Notes: a model not told the origin generated them from the sequence alone. Shown: positions 1 to 6,716, numbered from the stretch's first letter. The stretch: 7,312 bases of DNA from Prolixibacteraceae bacterium (GCA_007116765.1 SKHV01000489.1:1-7312), one strand, 5' to 3'. Numbers and translations: made by a program.

Positions 1-821
1 AGTTTGTGAAATCACTTGAAAAAATCAAAAGCATCCAATATCAGTTCAATACCAAGAAAATTACACCATCGATACAAAAGAGTATTGTGAAAGAGTATCA
101 GGGTGCAACAAAACGTGCCATATTCCTCGATTACGACGGAACGCTTTCGAGCTTCAAAAACAACCCGCAATCGGCTTCGCCCGATGAAGAAGTTTATCAA
201 TTGGTCAGAAAACTGGCTTCCGATCCAATAAACGAGGTTACTATTATCAGCGGGCGCGATCGCGAAACACTAGAGAATTGGTTCGAGGGGTTTGACATAA
301 ACCTGATTGTAGAACACGGAGTTTGGTCTCGTGTTAGAGGAGACAAGTGGAGAATGATTTTTCAAATTAGCGCCGATTGGAAAGAAAACATACGACCGGC
401 ACTTGAGAGCTTTGTGGATAGAACACCTGGTTCATTTATCGAAGAGAAAAATTATTCGCTGGTTTGGCATTATCGAAAATCAGAGCCTGAACAAGGCGTT
501 TTGAGAGCAAATGAATTGAAAGATGAGCTCACAAACCTAATAGCCAATCACAACCTTGAGATTATGGAAGGGAATAAGGTTATTGAAGTAAAAAGCGGAG
601 GAGTTAACAAAGGGGTGGCAGCAGTTAGGTTTATTGGCGAAACGAAGTATGATTTCATTATGGCTATTGGCGATGATTGGACAGATGAGTATATGTTCAG
701 AGAGTTACCCGAAAATGCGGTGAGTATTAAAGTAGGGCTGGTTAATACATCGGCACGTTACAAAGTTGAATCGGTTAGTGCCGTGCGACAATTATTGGGA
801 GCTTTGGTTAATTCACAGTAA
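1..821 (+). CDS. otsB: Trehalose-6-phosphate phosphatase domain (5'-partial, probably C-terminal half of a fused OtsA-OtsB protein)
   Basis: This HAD-superfamily phosphatase domain removes phosphate from trehalose 6-phosphate to give trehalose, in the cytoplasm. Numbering from the GTG codon at 6, the following are visible: the nucleophile motif DYDGTL with D42 and D44, SGR at 82-84, EHG at 103-105, the substrate-cap segment IEEKNYSLVWHYR at 145-157, K202 in the VNKG stretch, and the metal-binding GDDWTDE at 222-228. The frame stays open to the left edge, where the codon before GTG encodes F. The FVKSLEKIK stretch resembles the linker that joins the synthase and phosphatase domains in fused Bacteroidota enzymes of roughly 730 residues. 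I therefore read GTG at 6 as an internal valine and the gene as 5'-truncated by the window. A stand-alone OtsB of about 271 residues starting at GTG is the alternative. The stop is TAA at 819-821, and the next gene converges 12 bases on. Confidence 0.9.
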   Translation, partial: FVKSLEKIKSIQYQFNTKKITPSIQKSIVKEYQGATKRAIFLDYDGTLSSFKNNPQSASPDEEVYQLVRKLASDPINEVTIISGRDRETLENWFEGFDINLIVEHGVWSRVRGDKWRMIFQISADWKENIRPALESFVDRTPGSFIEEKNYSLVWHYRKSEPEQGVLRANELKDELTNLIANHNLEIMEGNKVIEVKSGGVNKGVAAVRFIGETKYDFIMAIGDDWTDEYMFRELPENAVSIKVGLVNTSARYKVESVSAVRQLLGALVNSQ

Positions 822-833
822 TTTTTGTTTGCC

Positions 834-1784
834 CTAATTCTGGTTTAAAAAATTTTGCGGAGTAATGTTATAGCTCACACCCAGCCTGAAGGTTTGGTAG
901 CGGTAGTCTCTGAACCCGGTTTGATATTCAGCCGAAAAGTTAAATCTTTGGCCTGTTTTTTCAAGGCGCAAGCGGTATATGAGCGGGTCGTTATGACCCT
1001 GTACCGAGCCTTCGCCATAAACATTGTTCAGGTGATTATATGCATCGTAACCACTGTATCCTCCAAATTCATTAAAGATGTTCCAGTTTTGTTTTCTTAT
1101 TTGTAGAGCCGCAATTACAACAGGCCCTTCGTCCTGTGCCATTTCTACTTTGTTTACCTGCCAAACATAGAATCCGGCCATGGCAGCAATTCTGATTTCA
1201 TCGATGAACGGGTTTTCAAAAAAGAAACTTCGCCCCAAAGCAAAGCAGTAATAATCCAGCGCCGCATCGGTATATCGTGCGTGATAGTTTGAGCCTGTTG
1301 TCGTTTTGTGCGTATAGCTTATGGTTAAGTCGGGTAAAAAGCGGTGTTGTTCTATAATTTGAATGAAAGTGCTGATGTACAGATCGCCGATCTGTGTCGT
1401 CCAACCTTCATCATCATAGAAAATTTGTCTTTCATCACGAATGTCATTGGTCATTCTGAAAGTTTCGGAAGGTTGTCCCCAAATTTCGACGGCAGCACGT
1501 CCCGGAGCAATGTTCCAATACCAGCTAAAATGACTGTTTATGGCCGTGTCGCCGGGCATAAAGTGGAAATGAGCACCTGTTTCTAACTTCGATTTTGTTC
1601 CAACACGAGCATAGTCCAACTTGGGAACAGGTAAGGCATTTGGTCCCATTTTGCCGGGAGCTATTTGAAGCCATTTTGAGGAGTGCGAGCTTCCAAAGTC
1701 AATCCAATTGCTTTGATCTCGGTTTTGCGCCTGGCATAAGCTTATTGATATCAAAAACAGAATGAAAGAGCCGTATTTTAACAT
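834..1784 (-). CDS. Exported beta-rich protein, probable outer-membrane protein, family not recognised
   Basis: I do not recognise a family. With the ATG at 1784 the product has 316 residues. It begins with a signal peptide: K3, a hydrophobic core at about 6-16, and an SLCQAQ end suggesting cleavage near residue 20, typical of Bacteroidota. A TTG seven codons upstream, at 1805, would also be in frame, but it only lengthens the region ahead of the hydrophobic core, so ATG is preferred. The mature part is rich in aromatics and glycine. Its last third alternates polar and hydrophobic residues, for example IYRLRLEKT, FNFSAEYQTGF and YQTFRLGVSYNI (about 269-307), which is what membrane beta-strands look like. 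No catalytic motif, TonB box or repeat is evident. A periplasmic beta-sandwich protein is possible instead. It is transcribed alone, divergently from the ABC operon and convergently with the trehalose phosphatase gene. The gene is certain; the localisation is inferred. Confidence 0.8.
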   Translation of the reverse strand: MLKYGSFILFLISISLCQAQNRDQSNWIDFGSSHSSKWLQIAPGKMGPNALPVPKLDYARVGTKSKLETGAHFHFMPGDTAINSHFSWYWNIAPGRAAVEIWGQPSETFRMTNDIRDERQIFYDDEGWTTQIGDLYISTFIQIIEQHRFLPDLTISYTHKTTTGSNYHARYTDAALDYYCFALGRSFFFENPFIDEIRIAAMAGFYVWQVNKVEMAQDEGPVVIAALQIRKQNWNIFNEFGGYSGYDAYNHLNNVYGEGSVQGHNDPLIYRLRLEKTGQRFNFSAEYQTGFRDYRYQTFRLGVSYNITPQNFLNQN

Positions 1785-1824
1785 GGTGATAGATATTTTC
1801 AGCAACTTGCTTTTTTGTAAATAT

Positions 1825-1832
1825 CAAAAATA
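1825..1832 (-). promoter_or_regulatory. Candidate -7 box for the exported-protein gene
   Basis: On the minus strand this reads TATTTTTG, a match to the Bacteroidota -7 consensus TAnnTTTG, lying about 40 bases ahead of the ATG at 1784. No clear TTG or TTTG -33 element is seen at the usual distance, and the whole region is AT-rich, so a chance match is quite possible. Confidence 0.3.
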
Positions 1833-1943
1833 GAAAAAGTATTTCAGTCTGCTTTGTATTTTTAATAATTGTTGATATTCTATCATTCTTAATTTAGAAT
1901 TCGATTATTTCAACATTACCAATATGTAAGTATTTTCAAAAAA

Positions 1944-1975
1944 TTGAAACTTGTATTTTTTATTAAGTATTTTTG
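1944..1975 (+). promoter_or_regulatory. Candidate promoter of the ABC exporter operon
   Basis: The -7 box TATTTTTG (1968-1975) fits the Bacteroidota consensus TAnnTTTG. A TTG at 1944-1946, 21 bases upstream, could serve as the -33 element. Transcription from here would give a leader of roughly 70 bases before the ATG at 2051. The sequence is AT-rich, so the match carries limited weight. Confidence 0.35.
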
Positions 1976-2050
1976 AAAAAAATTGAACAAACTGTAACAA
2001 AACAGCGGTTTGATTTACAAATAAGCAATAAATACAAAACTTTAATCACC

Positions 2051-2971
2051 ATGGATTTTTTTGTAGCAGAAAATGTATCGAAAACATATTCAGGTCATCA
2101 GGCTTTGACCGATGTTTCGGTAAATATAAAACAAGGTCAGGTTTTTGGTCTTTTGGGACCAAACGGAGCAGGTAAAACTACTCTGATACGCATTATTAAT
2201 CAAATTACTGCCCCCGATACAGGCAAAGTGTTTTTCGAAGGAAGACCACTCCGTTCGACTGATATTTCACGAATAGGGTATTTGCCCGAGGAGCGTGGCT
2301 TGTATAAGAAAATGAAGGTAGGAGAGCAGGCAATATATCTTGCACAGCTTAAGGGCTTGTCGCGCCGCGACGCACTTAAAAAGTTGCGCTACTGGTTCGA
2401 GAAATTTGAAATGCAGGCATGGTGGGATAAAAAAGTCATGGAGCTTTCTAAAGGAATGCAGCAAAAAGTACAGTTTGTGTGTACTGTATTGCACGAACCT
2501 ACGCTTTTGATTTTTGATGAACCCTTTAGTGGTTTCGACCCAATTAATGCCAACTTGCTAAAGCACGAAATTCTGAATTTACGCGAACAGGGAGCTACCA
2601 TAATATTTTCAACCCATAACATGAGTTCGGTAGAAGAGGTGTGCGATCACATAGCACTCATTAATAACTCAAAGAAAATACTTGATGGCAATATTTATGA
2701 TCTAAAGTCGTCATATAGAACCAACACATTCGATGTGGAGTACAAAGGTGAATTTACACAACTTGAGAGATTGCTTTCTTCGGAATATGAAATAGTAAAT
2801 CATGTAGAAAGTTTTCATAGTAATAAGATGACTATAAAGCATATGAATGGAAATGGCAACAACGATTTGCTTATGAAAGTAACACCTCATGCCGAGATTG
2901 TTTCGTTTAGTGAACAAATACCCAGCATGAACGAGGTTTTCATCAGAGTTGTACAGGAAAATAACAAATAA
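2051..2971 (+). CDS. ABC transporter ATP-binding protein, NatA-like (ABC-2 type exporter)
   Basis: This is the cytoplasmic ATPase subunit that powers the membrane partner encoded next. The start is taken as ATG at 2051 (306 residues), because the family begins with a strand such as FVAENVSKTY; an upstream TTG at 1973 would add 26 residues with no family character. Visible motifs are Walker A GPNGAGKT (36-43), the NatA-type Q-loop region GYLPEERGLY (76-85, with acidic residues where many ABC proteins have Q), signature LSKGMQQKV (132-140), Walker B LLIFDEP (152-158), D-loop SGFDP (160-164) and the switch histidine H189 in STHN. Residues from about 221 to 300 form the extra C-terminal domain common in this subfamily, ending in the conserved-looking MNEVFIRVV. 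All catalytic residues are present. The permease gene starts 11 bases downstream, so the two are surely co-transcribed. Substrate cannot be read from the sequence; NatA of Bacillus serves sodium export, but the family is broad. Confidence 0.93.
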   Translation: MDFFVAENVSKTYSGHQALTDVSVNIKQGQVFGLLGPNGAGKTTLIRIINQITAPDTGKVFFEGRPLRSTDISRIGYLPEERGLYKKMKVGEQAIYLAQLKGLSRRDALKKLRYWFEKFEMQAWWDKKVMELSKGMQQKVQFVCTVLHEPTLLIFDEPFSGFDPINANLLKHEILNLREQGATIIFSTHNMSSVEEVCDHIALINNSKKILDGNIYDLKSSYRTNTFDVEYKGEFTQLERLLSSEYEIVNHVESFHSNKMTIKHMNGNGNNDLLMKVTPHAEIVSFSEQIPSMNEVFIRVVQENNK

Positions 2972-2982
2972 ATTACGCTACC

Positions 2983-4338
2983 ATGAATAAAACATTGATC
3001 ATATTTAAAAGAGAATATTTGACTCGTGTGAAAAAGAAATCGTTTCTTATTCTCACATTAATTACCCCTTTTTTGTTTGCCGGAATAGTGTTTTTGCCCG
3101 GCTACCTGGCTACCCGCGAAAACAAGCAGGAACATAAAGTAGCAGTCTTAGACCACTCCTCGATATTTTTGGGTGAGCTTAAAAATTCTAATTCAACACA
3201 TTTTTTCTTTATACAAAAGGATGAATATGAGATTTTGAGACAGAATAACTTAAAAAATAGCGATTATTATGCCTTGCTTGAGATACCACAAAGTATATTA
3301 GTAAGCAACAGGGTGTTGGTTTATTCAAACAGGCAAATCAATCTTGATGTAAAGAACCACATTAACCGACAACTCGAAAGTCATATCGAAAATCAAAAGA
3401 GGGCAAAGCTGGTAGAGCAGGTAGGTGTTCCTGATCTTGAACGTCAGCTACAGGAAACAAGAACACGTATTTCTGTTGAAACCTTAAAGCTTGGTGAAGA
3501 TGGAGCGGGCCGTCAGGGATCTACTGAAATAGCAATGATTGTAGGTTATGCTGCCGGATTTCTGATTTACATGTTTGTGTTCATATACGGAAGCATGGTT
3601 ATGCGTGGTGTATTGGAAGAAAAACAAAGCCGTATTGTAGAGATAATTATATCGTCGGCTAAGCCTGTACAGCTGATGATGGGTAAAATTTTGGCTCTGG
3701 CAGCAGTTGGCCTTACTCAGTTTATGCTTTGGGTGGTACTTATGGCAGCCATATTTACAGGAGCAAAATCAATGTTTTTCAACGAAGAAGCTCTTCAGCA
3801 AATGACTCAGGGCGACAATGTGATGATGTCGGCCGGCAACGGTGCAATGGGCGGAATGATGAATAATGTTGATCCCGAGCAAATTCAAACGATCATGAAT
3901 CAGATTCAGGGAATCAATTTTGTGCAAATAATTACTCTATTTCTGGTTTATTTTATACTCGGATATTTGCTTTACAGTTCGCTGATGGCTGCGGTAGCTG
4001 CTGCTGTCGATTCAGAGGAAGATATGAATCAGTTTATGTTGCCCATTACAGTACCTCTTATTGGGGCGATAATAATATTGGCCAATGTAATCAAGAACCC
4101 TGAAGGGCCTCTTGCGTTCTGGGCCTCGCATATCCCTTTTACCTCGCCCATAATAATGATGGTTCGAATACCTTTTGGTGTACCCTGGTACGAAATAGCT
4201 ATTTCAGTAGGTATTTTAGCACTGTCGACTTATGGCGCTGTATGGATTGCCGCAAAAATATACCGTGTTGGCATTTTGATGTACGGCAAGAAACCCTCGT
4301 GGAAAGAATTGGGTAAGTGGTTGACATATAGAAGTTAA
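2983..4338 (+). CDS. ABC-2 type transporter permease, NatB-like
   Basis: This inner-membrane subunit pairs with the ATPase encoded just upstream. It has 451 residues from ATG at 2983. The architecture fits the NatB/ABC-2 permease class: a basic cytoplasmic N-terminus, transmembrane segment 1 at about 21-43, a large extracytoplasmic domain at 44-182 with a charged coiled-coil-like stretch at about 125-165, then segments at about 183-207, 235-258, 313-336, 352-370 and 402-426. The cytoplasmic stretch EEKQSRIVEIIISSAKP (212-228) is the hallmark of the family and probably contacts the ATPase. The periplasmic loop between the third and fourth segments (about 259-312) is unusually rich in methionine and glycine, with seven Met between 274 and 305. 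Segment count and ends are estimated by eye. The substrate is unknown. The operon ends here, with a hairpin terminator about 55 bases on. Confidence 0.92.
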   Translation: MNKTLIIFKREYLTRVKKKSFLILTLITPFLFAGIVFLPGYLATRENKQEHKVAVLDHSSIFLGELKNSNSTHFFFIQKDEYEILRQNNLKNSDYYALLEIPQSILVSNRVLVYSNRQINLDVKNHINRQLESHIENQKRAKLVEQVGVPDLERQLQETRTRISVETLKLGEDGAGRQGSTEIAMIVGYAAGFLIYMFVFIYGSMVMRGVLEEKQSRIVEIIISSAKPVQLMMGKILALAAVGLTQFMLWVVLMAAIFTGAKSMFFNEEALQQMTQGDNVMMSAGNGAMGGMMNNVDPEQIQTIMNQIQGINFVQIITLFLVYFILGYLLYSSLMAAVAAAVDSEEDMNQFMLPITVPLIGAIIILANVIKNPEGPLAFWASHIPFTSPIIMMVRIPFGVPWYEIAISVGILALSTYGAVWIAAKIYRVGILMYGKKPSWKELGKWLTYRS

Positions 4339-4393
4339 AAATAAATTTATTCAAAATTTATATGGGCGCAAATGTGCCTGAAAGTTTATTGAG

Positions 4394-4423
4394 AATGGTA
4401 CATTTTAACAATGTGCCATTTTT
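4394..4423 (+). terminator. Rho-independent terminator after the ABC operon
   Basis: An 11-bp stem (4394-4404 with 4410-4420, one G-U pair) closes a TTAAC loop and is followed by TTT, then G and another TTT. It lies 55 bases after the permease stop and ahead of the kinase promoter, so it probably separates the two operons. The U-tract is interrupted, so strength is uncertain. Confidence 0.6.
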
Positions 4424-4516
4424 GTTTGAATAAGCAGAGGTTTTTGCCATTAATCAATGAAAATTAAACTGTGCCAGCTATATTTTAATCCAGCACAAGA
4501 GAATTCGTGATTAGAT

Positions 4517-4555
4517 GATTAAAAAGCTGTTAACTTGTTGTTAATTTTATGTTTG
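4517..4555 (+). promoter_or_regulatory. Tandem 11-bp-phased TTAA/TGTTAA repeats, candidate response-regulator binding site
   Basis: TTAA occurs at 4519, 4530 and 4541, exactly 11 bases apart. The second and third copies are part of TGTTAA (4528-4533 and 4539-4544), and a degenerate fourth copy, TGTTTG, follows at 4550-4555. The best pair has a 7-4-7 layout: CTGTTAA, CTTG, TTGTTAA. OmpR/PhoB-family regulators bind direct repeats with this spacing. The repeats abut or overlap the candidate -33 element of the kinase-regulator operon, a position suited to autoregulation. The binding protein is inferred. Confidence 0.45.
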
Positions 4556-4579
4556 CAATATCGTTTTTGTGTAAGTTTG
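4552..4579 (+). promoter_or_regulatory. Candidate promoter of the kinase-regulator operon
   Basis: The -7 box TAAGTTTG (4572-4579) matches TAnnTTTG, with TTTG at 4552-4555 as a -33 element 16 bases upstream, slightly shorter than usual. A start near 4586 would give a leader of about 40 bases. A second -7-like box, TATGTTTG at 4548-4555, overlaps the -33 element but has no good partner. Confidence 0.45.
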
Positions 4580-4626
4580 TATTCAATCTTATTCTTATTT
4601 CGGAGTGAATTTATACTGAGGAATTA

Positions 4627-5895
4627 ATGAAGAATTTTAGCACGCAGCAGTATCTGGCATTTTTCACTTTTATTGCACTAATTGCAATACTTGGTGTACA
4701 AACAAACTGGCTTTTTAAAGCTGCAAAGCTTGAAGAGGAACGATTTAATTACTTTGTAAACAAGGCTCTTACCGAAGCGAAACACGAAATAGGCGATTTA
4801 GCTTCTGAGTGTGAATACATGAACGATTTCCTCTGTGGGAATATGGACAAAGAAGGTGTCAGCAATAAAAACGTCGTTAAAATTGATAGTATTCTCCGCG
4901 CAAAGCTTGAGAAATATGATATTGAACTGGACTATACTTTTATAGTTGCTGAGCTTGATGCACCTGAACCCGGCAAAGGAATTTTTAGAAACAAATGTTA
5001 CCTGAAGTGCCTGAATGGTATGCTCGAAAAAGATGGAATAAAAATCATGCTTGAATTCCCGGCTCGAAATCAGTTTCTATTGGCACAGTTAACCGGAACT
5101 TTTCTGCTGGCTATTGTTTCCATTCTTTTTGTTATGATTTCGTTCGTGTTTACTTCACGTATGTTTCGAAAAGAACGTCAGTTATTACAGCAGACCACCG
5201 ATTTCATCAATAATATGGTGCATGAGTTTCAAACTCCTTTGGCTAATGTAAGACTAGCTGTAGGCTTAATTAAGAAGCGGCAAAACGCTTCCGACAGTAA
5301 AACGTCTGAGTATATTTCGGTTATTTTGAAGGAGAATTTGCGGCTTGAAAAAAATGTGGAGGAAATCCTTAAAGTTTCATCATGTGGAAATTTCATTAAT
5401 CGGGAGGGACATGTTTTAGTAGATTTCAACGAGTTAATTGAACAGAGTGGTGAATACTTTAAAACCCGGATTGAAAGCCAAGGAGGGAGCTTGCAGTTCA
5501 GTCTAAATGCTCAAGAAGCAAACGTTTTGGGCGATCCTAATCATTTTAGAATAATTATTTCAAACCTAATCGATAATGCCATAAAATACTCCAATGATTC
5601 ACCTCAAATTATGGTTGAAACTAATGATCTGCACAAAAAAATACAGCTACGTATAGCCGATAAAGGCATAGGTATTGAACGTAAATATCTAGATAAAATA
5701 TTTGATAAATACTATCGTGTGTCAACAGGAAATGTACACAATGTGAAGGGCTTTGGCCTGGGGCTTACTTATGTGAAACAACTTGTGGAAATATACAAGG
5801 GAAAAATTAGTGTGTCGAGTACAAAAGGCAAAGGCACGTTATTTACAATTGTATTACCTTTGCATAATGAACAAGACGAAAATTCTTTTAGTTGA
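4627..5895 (+). CDS. Sensor histidine kinase with a cysteine-containing periplasmic domain
   Basis: This membrane sensor autophosphorylates and passes phosphate to the regulator encoded next. It has 422 residues from ATG at 4627, with GAGGA (4618-4622) just ahead. Transmembrane segment 1 is at about 9-31 and segment 2 at about 151-176, enclosing a periplasmic sensor domain of roughly 120 residues with four cysteines (C62, C70, C124, C128). There is no room for a HAMP domain: a short linker (177-192) leads directly to the dimerisation helix with phospho-acceptor H199 in HEFQTPL. The ATPase domain has the N box NLIDNAIKYS (313-322), G1 box DKGIGI (345-350), F box IFDKYYR (358-364) and G2 box GFGLGL (375-380), so it should be active. 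Its gene order and HAMP-less form resemble RprX-type kinases of Bacteroides, but RprX is longer as I recall, so no symbol is given. The signal sensed is unknown. Confidence 0.93.
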   Translation: MKNFSTQQYLAFFTFIALIAILGVQTNWLFKAAKLEEERFNYFVNKALTEAKHEIGDLASECEYMNDFLCGNMDKEGVSNKNVVKIDSILRAKLEKYDIELDYTFIVAELDAPEPGKGIFRNKCYLKCLNGMLEKDGIKIMLEFPARNQFLLAQLTGTFLLAIVSILFVMISFVFTSRMFRKERQLLQQTTDFINNMVHEFQTPLANVRLAVGLIKKRQNASDSKTSEYISVILKENLRLEKNVEEILKVSSCGNFINREGHVLVDFNELIEQSGEYFKTRIESQGGSLQFSLNAQEANVLGDPNHFRIIISNLIDNAIKYSNDSPQIMVETNDLHKKIQLRIADKGIGIERKYLDKIFDKYYRVSTGNVHNVKGFGLGLTYVKQLVEIYKGKISVSSTKGKGTLFTIVLPLHNEQDENSFS

Positions 5896-6556
5896 AGATG
5901 ATGCCAGCCTTGGTTTTTTAATGGTCGATTTCTTAGAATCGAATGGTTTTGAAGTAAAATTATACCGCGATGGAGAGTCGGGGATTAATGGATTTAAATC
6001 CGATAAATTCGATTTTTGCATACTTGATGTAATGCTGCCCGGGATTGACGGTTTTACCATAGCTAAACGAATTAGAGCAGAAAATAAAGCTATTCCAATT
6101 GTTTTTCTCACTGCACGCTTAATGAAACACGATAAACTCAGTGGTTTCAATCTTGGTGCCGACGATTACATTACTAAGCCTTTCGACGAAGAAGAGCTAT
6201 TGTGTAGAATTAATGCAATAATTACCCGCTACAATACAAGCCCTCAAAGCAATATTCAGAAAGATGTGTTTGAAATTGGTCGCTATGTTTTTAACTATAA
6301 GAACCAACTTCTTACATTAGACGAAAATGCAAAGCGCCTTACCCACAAAGAAAACGAGGTGTTGCGGCACTTGTGTTTGTCGGCCAACGAAGTGGTAACC
6401 CGCGACAGCATACTGTTTTCTATATGGGGCGATAACGACTACTTTATTGGCCGCAGTCTCGATGTGTTTATTGCAAAGTTGAGAAAGTATCTTTCCGAAG
6501 ACGAAAATGTTCAAATTGTTAATATTCCCAAAGTAGGGTATTCTTTAAACTGTTAG
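5867..6556 (+). CDS. OmpR/PhoB-family response regulator, RprY-like
   Basis: This cytoplasmic DNA-binding regulator is activated by phosphorylation, almost certainly by the kinase encoded just upstream. The start is ATG at 5867, giving 229 residues with the family opening MNKTKILLVEDD; an in-frame ATG at 5783 would prepend 28 residues lying inside the kinase gene and is rejected. The receiver domain (about 3-120) has the acidic pocket E10-D11-D12, phospho-acceptor D54 in ILDVMLPG, T82 and K104 in ITKPF. The winged-helix domain (about 133-228) includes RLTHKENEVLRHL and the recognition-helix region GRSLDVFIAKLRKYL (195-209), which resembles RprY of Bacteroides by memory. The gene overlaps the kinase gene by 29 bases in a different frame, implying translational coupling. 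The 11-bp-phased repeats before the kinase gene are its candidate target. A strong terminator follows directly. Confidence 0.94.
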   Translation: MNKTKILLVEDDASLGFLMVDFLESNGFEVKLYRDGESGINGFKSDKFDFCILDVMLPGIDGFTIAKRIRAENKAIPIVFLTARLMKHDKLSGFNLGADDYITKPFDEEELLCRINAIITRYNTSPQSNIQKDVFEIGRYVFNYKNQLLTLDENAKRLTHKENEVLRHLCLSANEVVTRDSILFSIWGDNDYFIGRSLDVFIAKLRKYLSEDENVQIVNIPKVGYSLNC

Positions 6557-6559
6557 CAT

Positions 6560-6604
6560 AAAAAAAAGCTCTGTAGAGAATGATTCTCTACAGAGCTTTT
6601 TTTT
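6560..6604. terminator. Bidirectional terminator between the regulator and tRNA-Arg
   Basis: A perfect 21-bp inverted repeat (6560-6580 with 6584-6604) around a TGA loop. The GC-containing core GCTCTGTAGAGAA is flanked by A-runs on the left and T-runs on the right, so it yields a hairpin plus U-tract in both directions. It begins 4 bases after the regulator stop and ends 3 bases from the tRNA 3' end, serving both convergent transcripts. Confidence 0.92.
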
Positions 6605-6606
6605 AG

Positions 6607-6680
6607 TGATCCCGGCGGGGCTCGAACCCACAACCTGCGGCTTAGAAGGCCGCTGCTCTATCCAGTTGAGCTACAGGACC
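6607..6680 (-). tRNA. tRNA-Arg (anticodon UCU)
   Basis: The 74-nt minus-strand sequence folds as a full cloverleaf. The acceptor stem GGTCCTG pairs with CGGGATC (two G-U pairs), the D stem is GCTC/GAGC, the anticodon stem GCGGC/GCCGC encloses loop CTTCTAA with anticodon TCT, and the T stem GTGGG/CCCGC holds TTCGAGC. The discriminator base is A. The anticodon reads AGA codons for arginine. CCA is not encoded (CTA follows), so it must be added after transcription. The gene stands alone, with a candidate promoter upstream and the shared terminator downstream. Confidence 0.96.
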
Positions 6681-6716
6681 GGCATATTGCATTCGTAAAT
6701 ATGCATCAAGCGGCTG

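Noticed and set aside
855..1106. 83-codon plus-strand open frame antisense to the exported protein
   Set aside because: It lies entirely opposite a longer gene with a signal peptide and barrel-like pattern, and its translation shows no domain.
1724..1784. Possible lipoprotein signal (ISLC) in the exported protein
   Set aside because: A leucine directly before the cysteine is a poor lipobox, while QAQ a few residues on is a typical signal peptidase I end.
1973..2050. A TTG-initiated 26-residue N-terminal extension of the ABC ATPase
   Set aside because: The extension has no family character, and the ATG at 2051 gives the usual ABC beginning and length. The TTG also overlaps the candidate -7 box.
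4341..4361. 8-bp AT-only inverted repeat just after the permease stop
   Set aside because: The stem has only A-T pairs and no T-tract, and such palindromes are expected by chance here. The hairpin at 4394 is a much better terminator.
4485..4626. Possible riboswitch or small RNA before the kinase gene
   Set aside because: No recognised aptamer core or stable GC-containing structure is visible. The region is accounted for by the promoter and repeats.
5783..5866. A 28-residue N-terminal extension of the response regulator
   Set aside because: It lies wholly inside the kinase gene's conserved C-terminal region in another frame, and receiver domains begin at the MNKTKILLVEDD stretch.
5854..6150. 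98-codon open frame antisense to the response regulator
   Set aside because: It is a shadow of the conserved receiver-domain coding sequence, with no start context or recognisable product.
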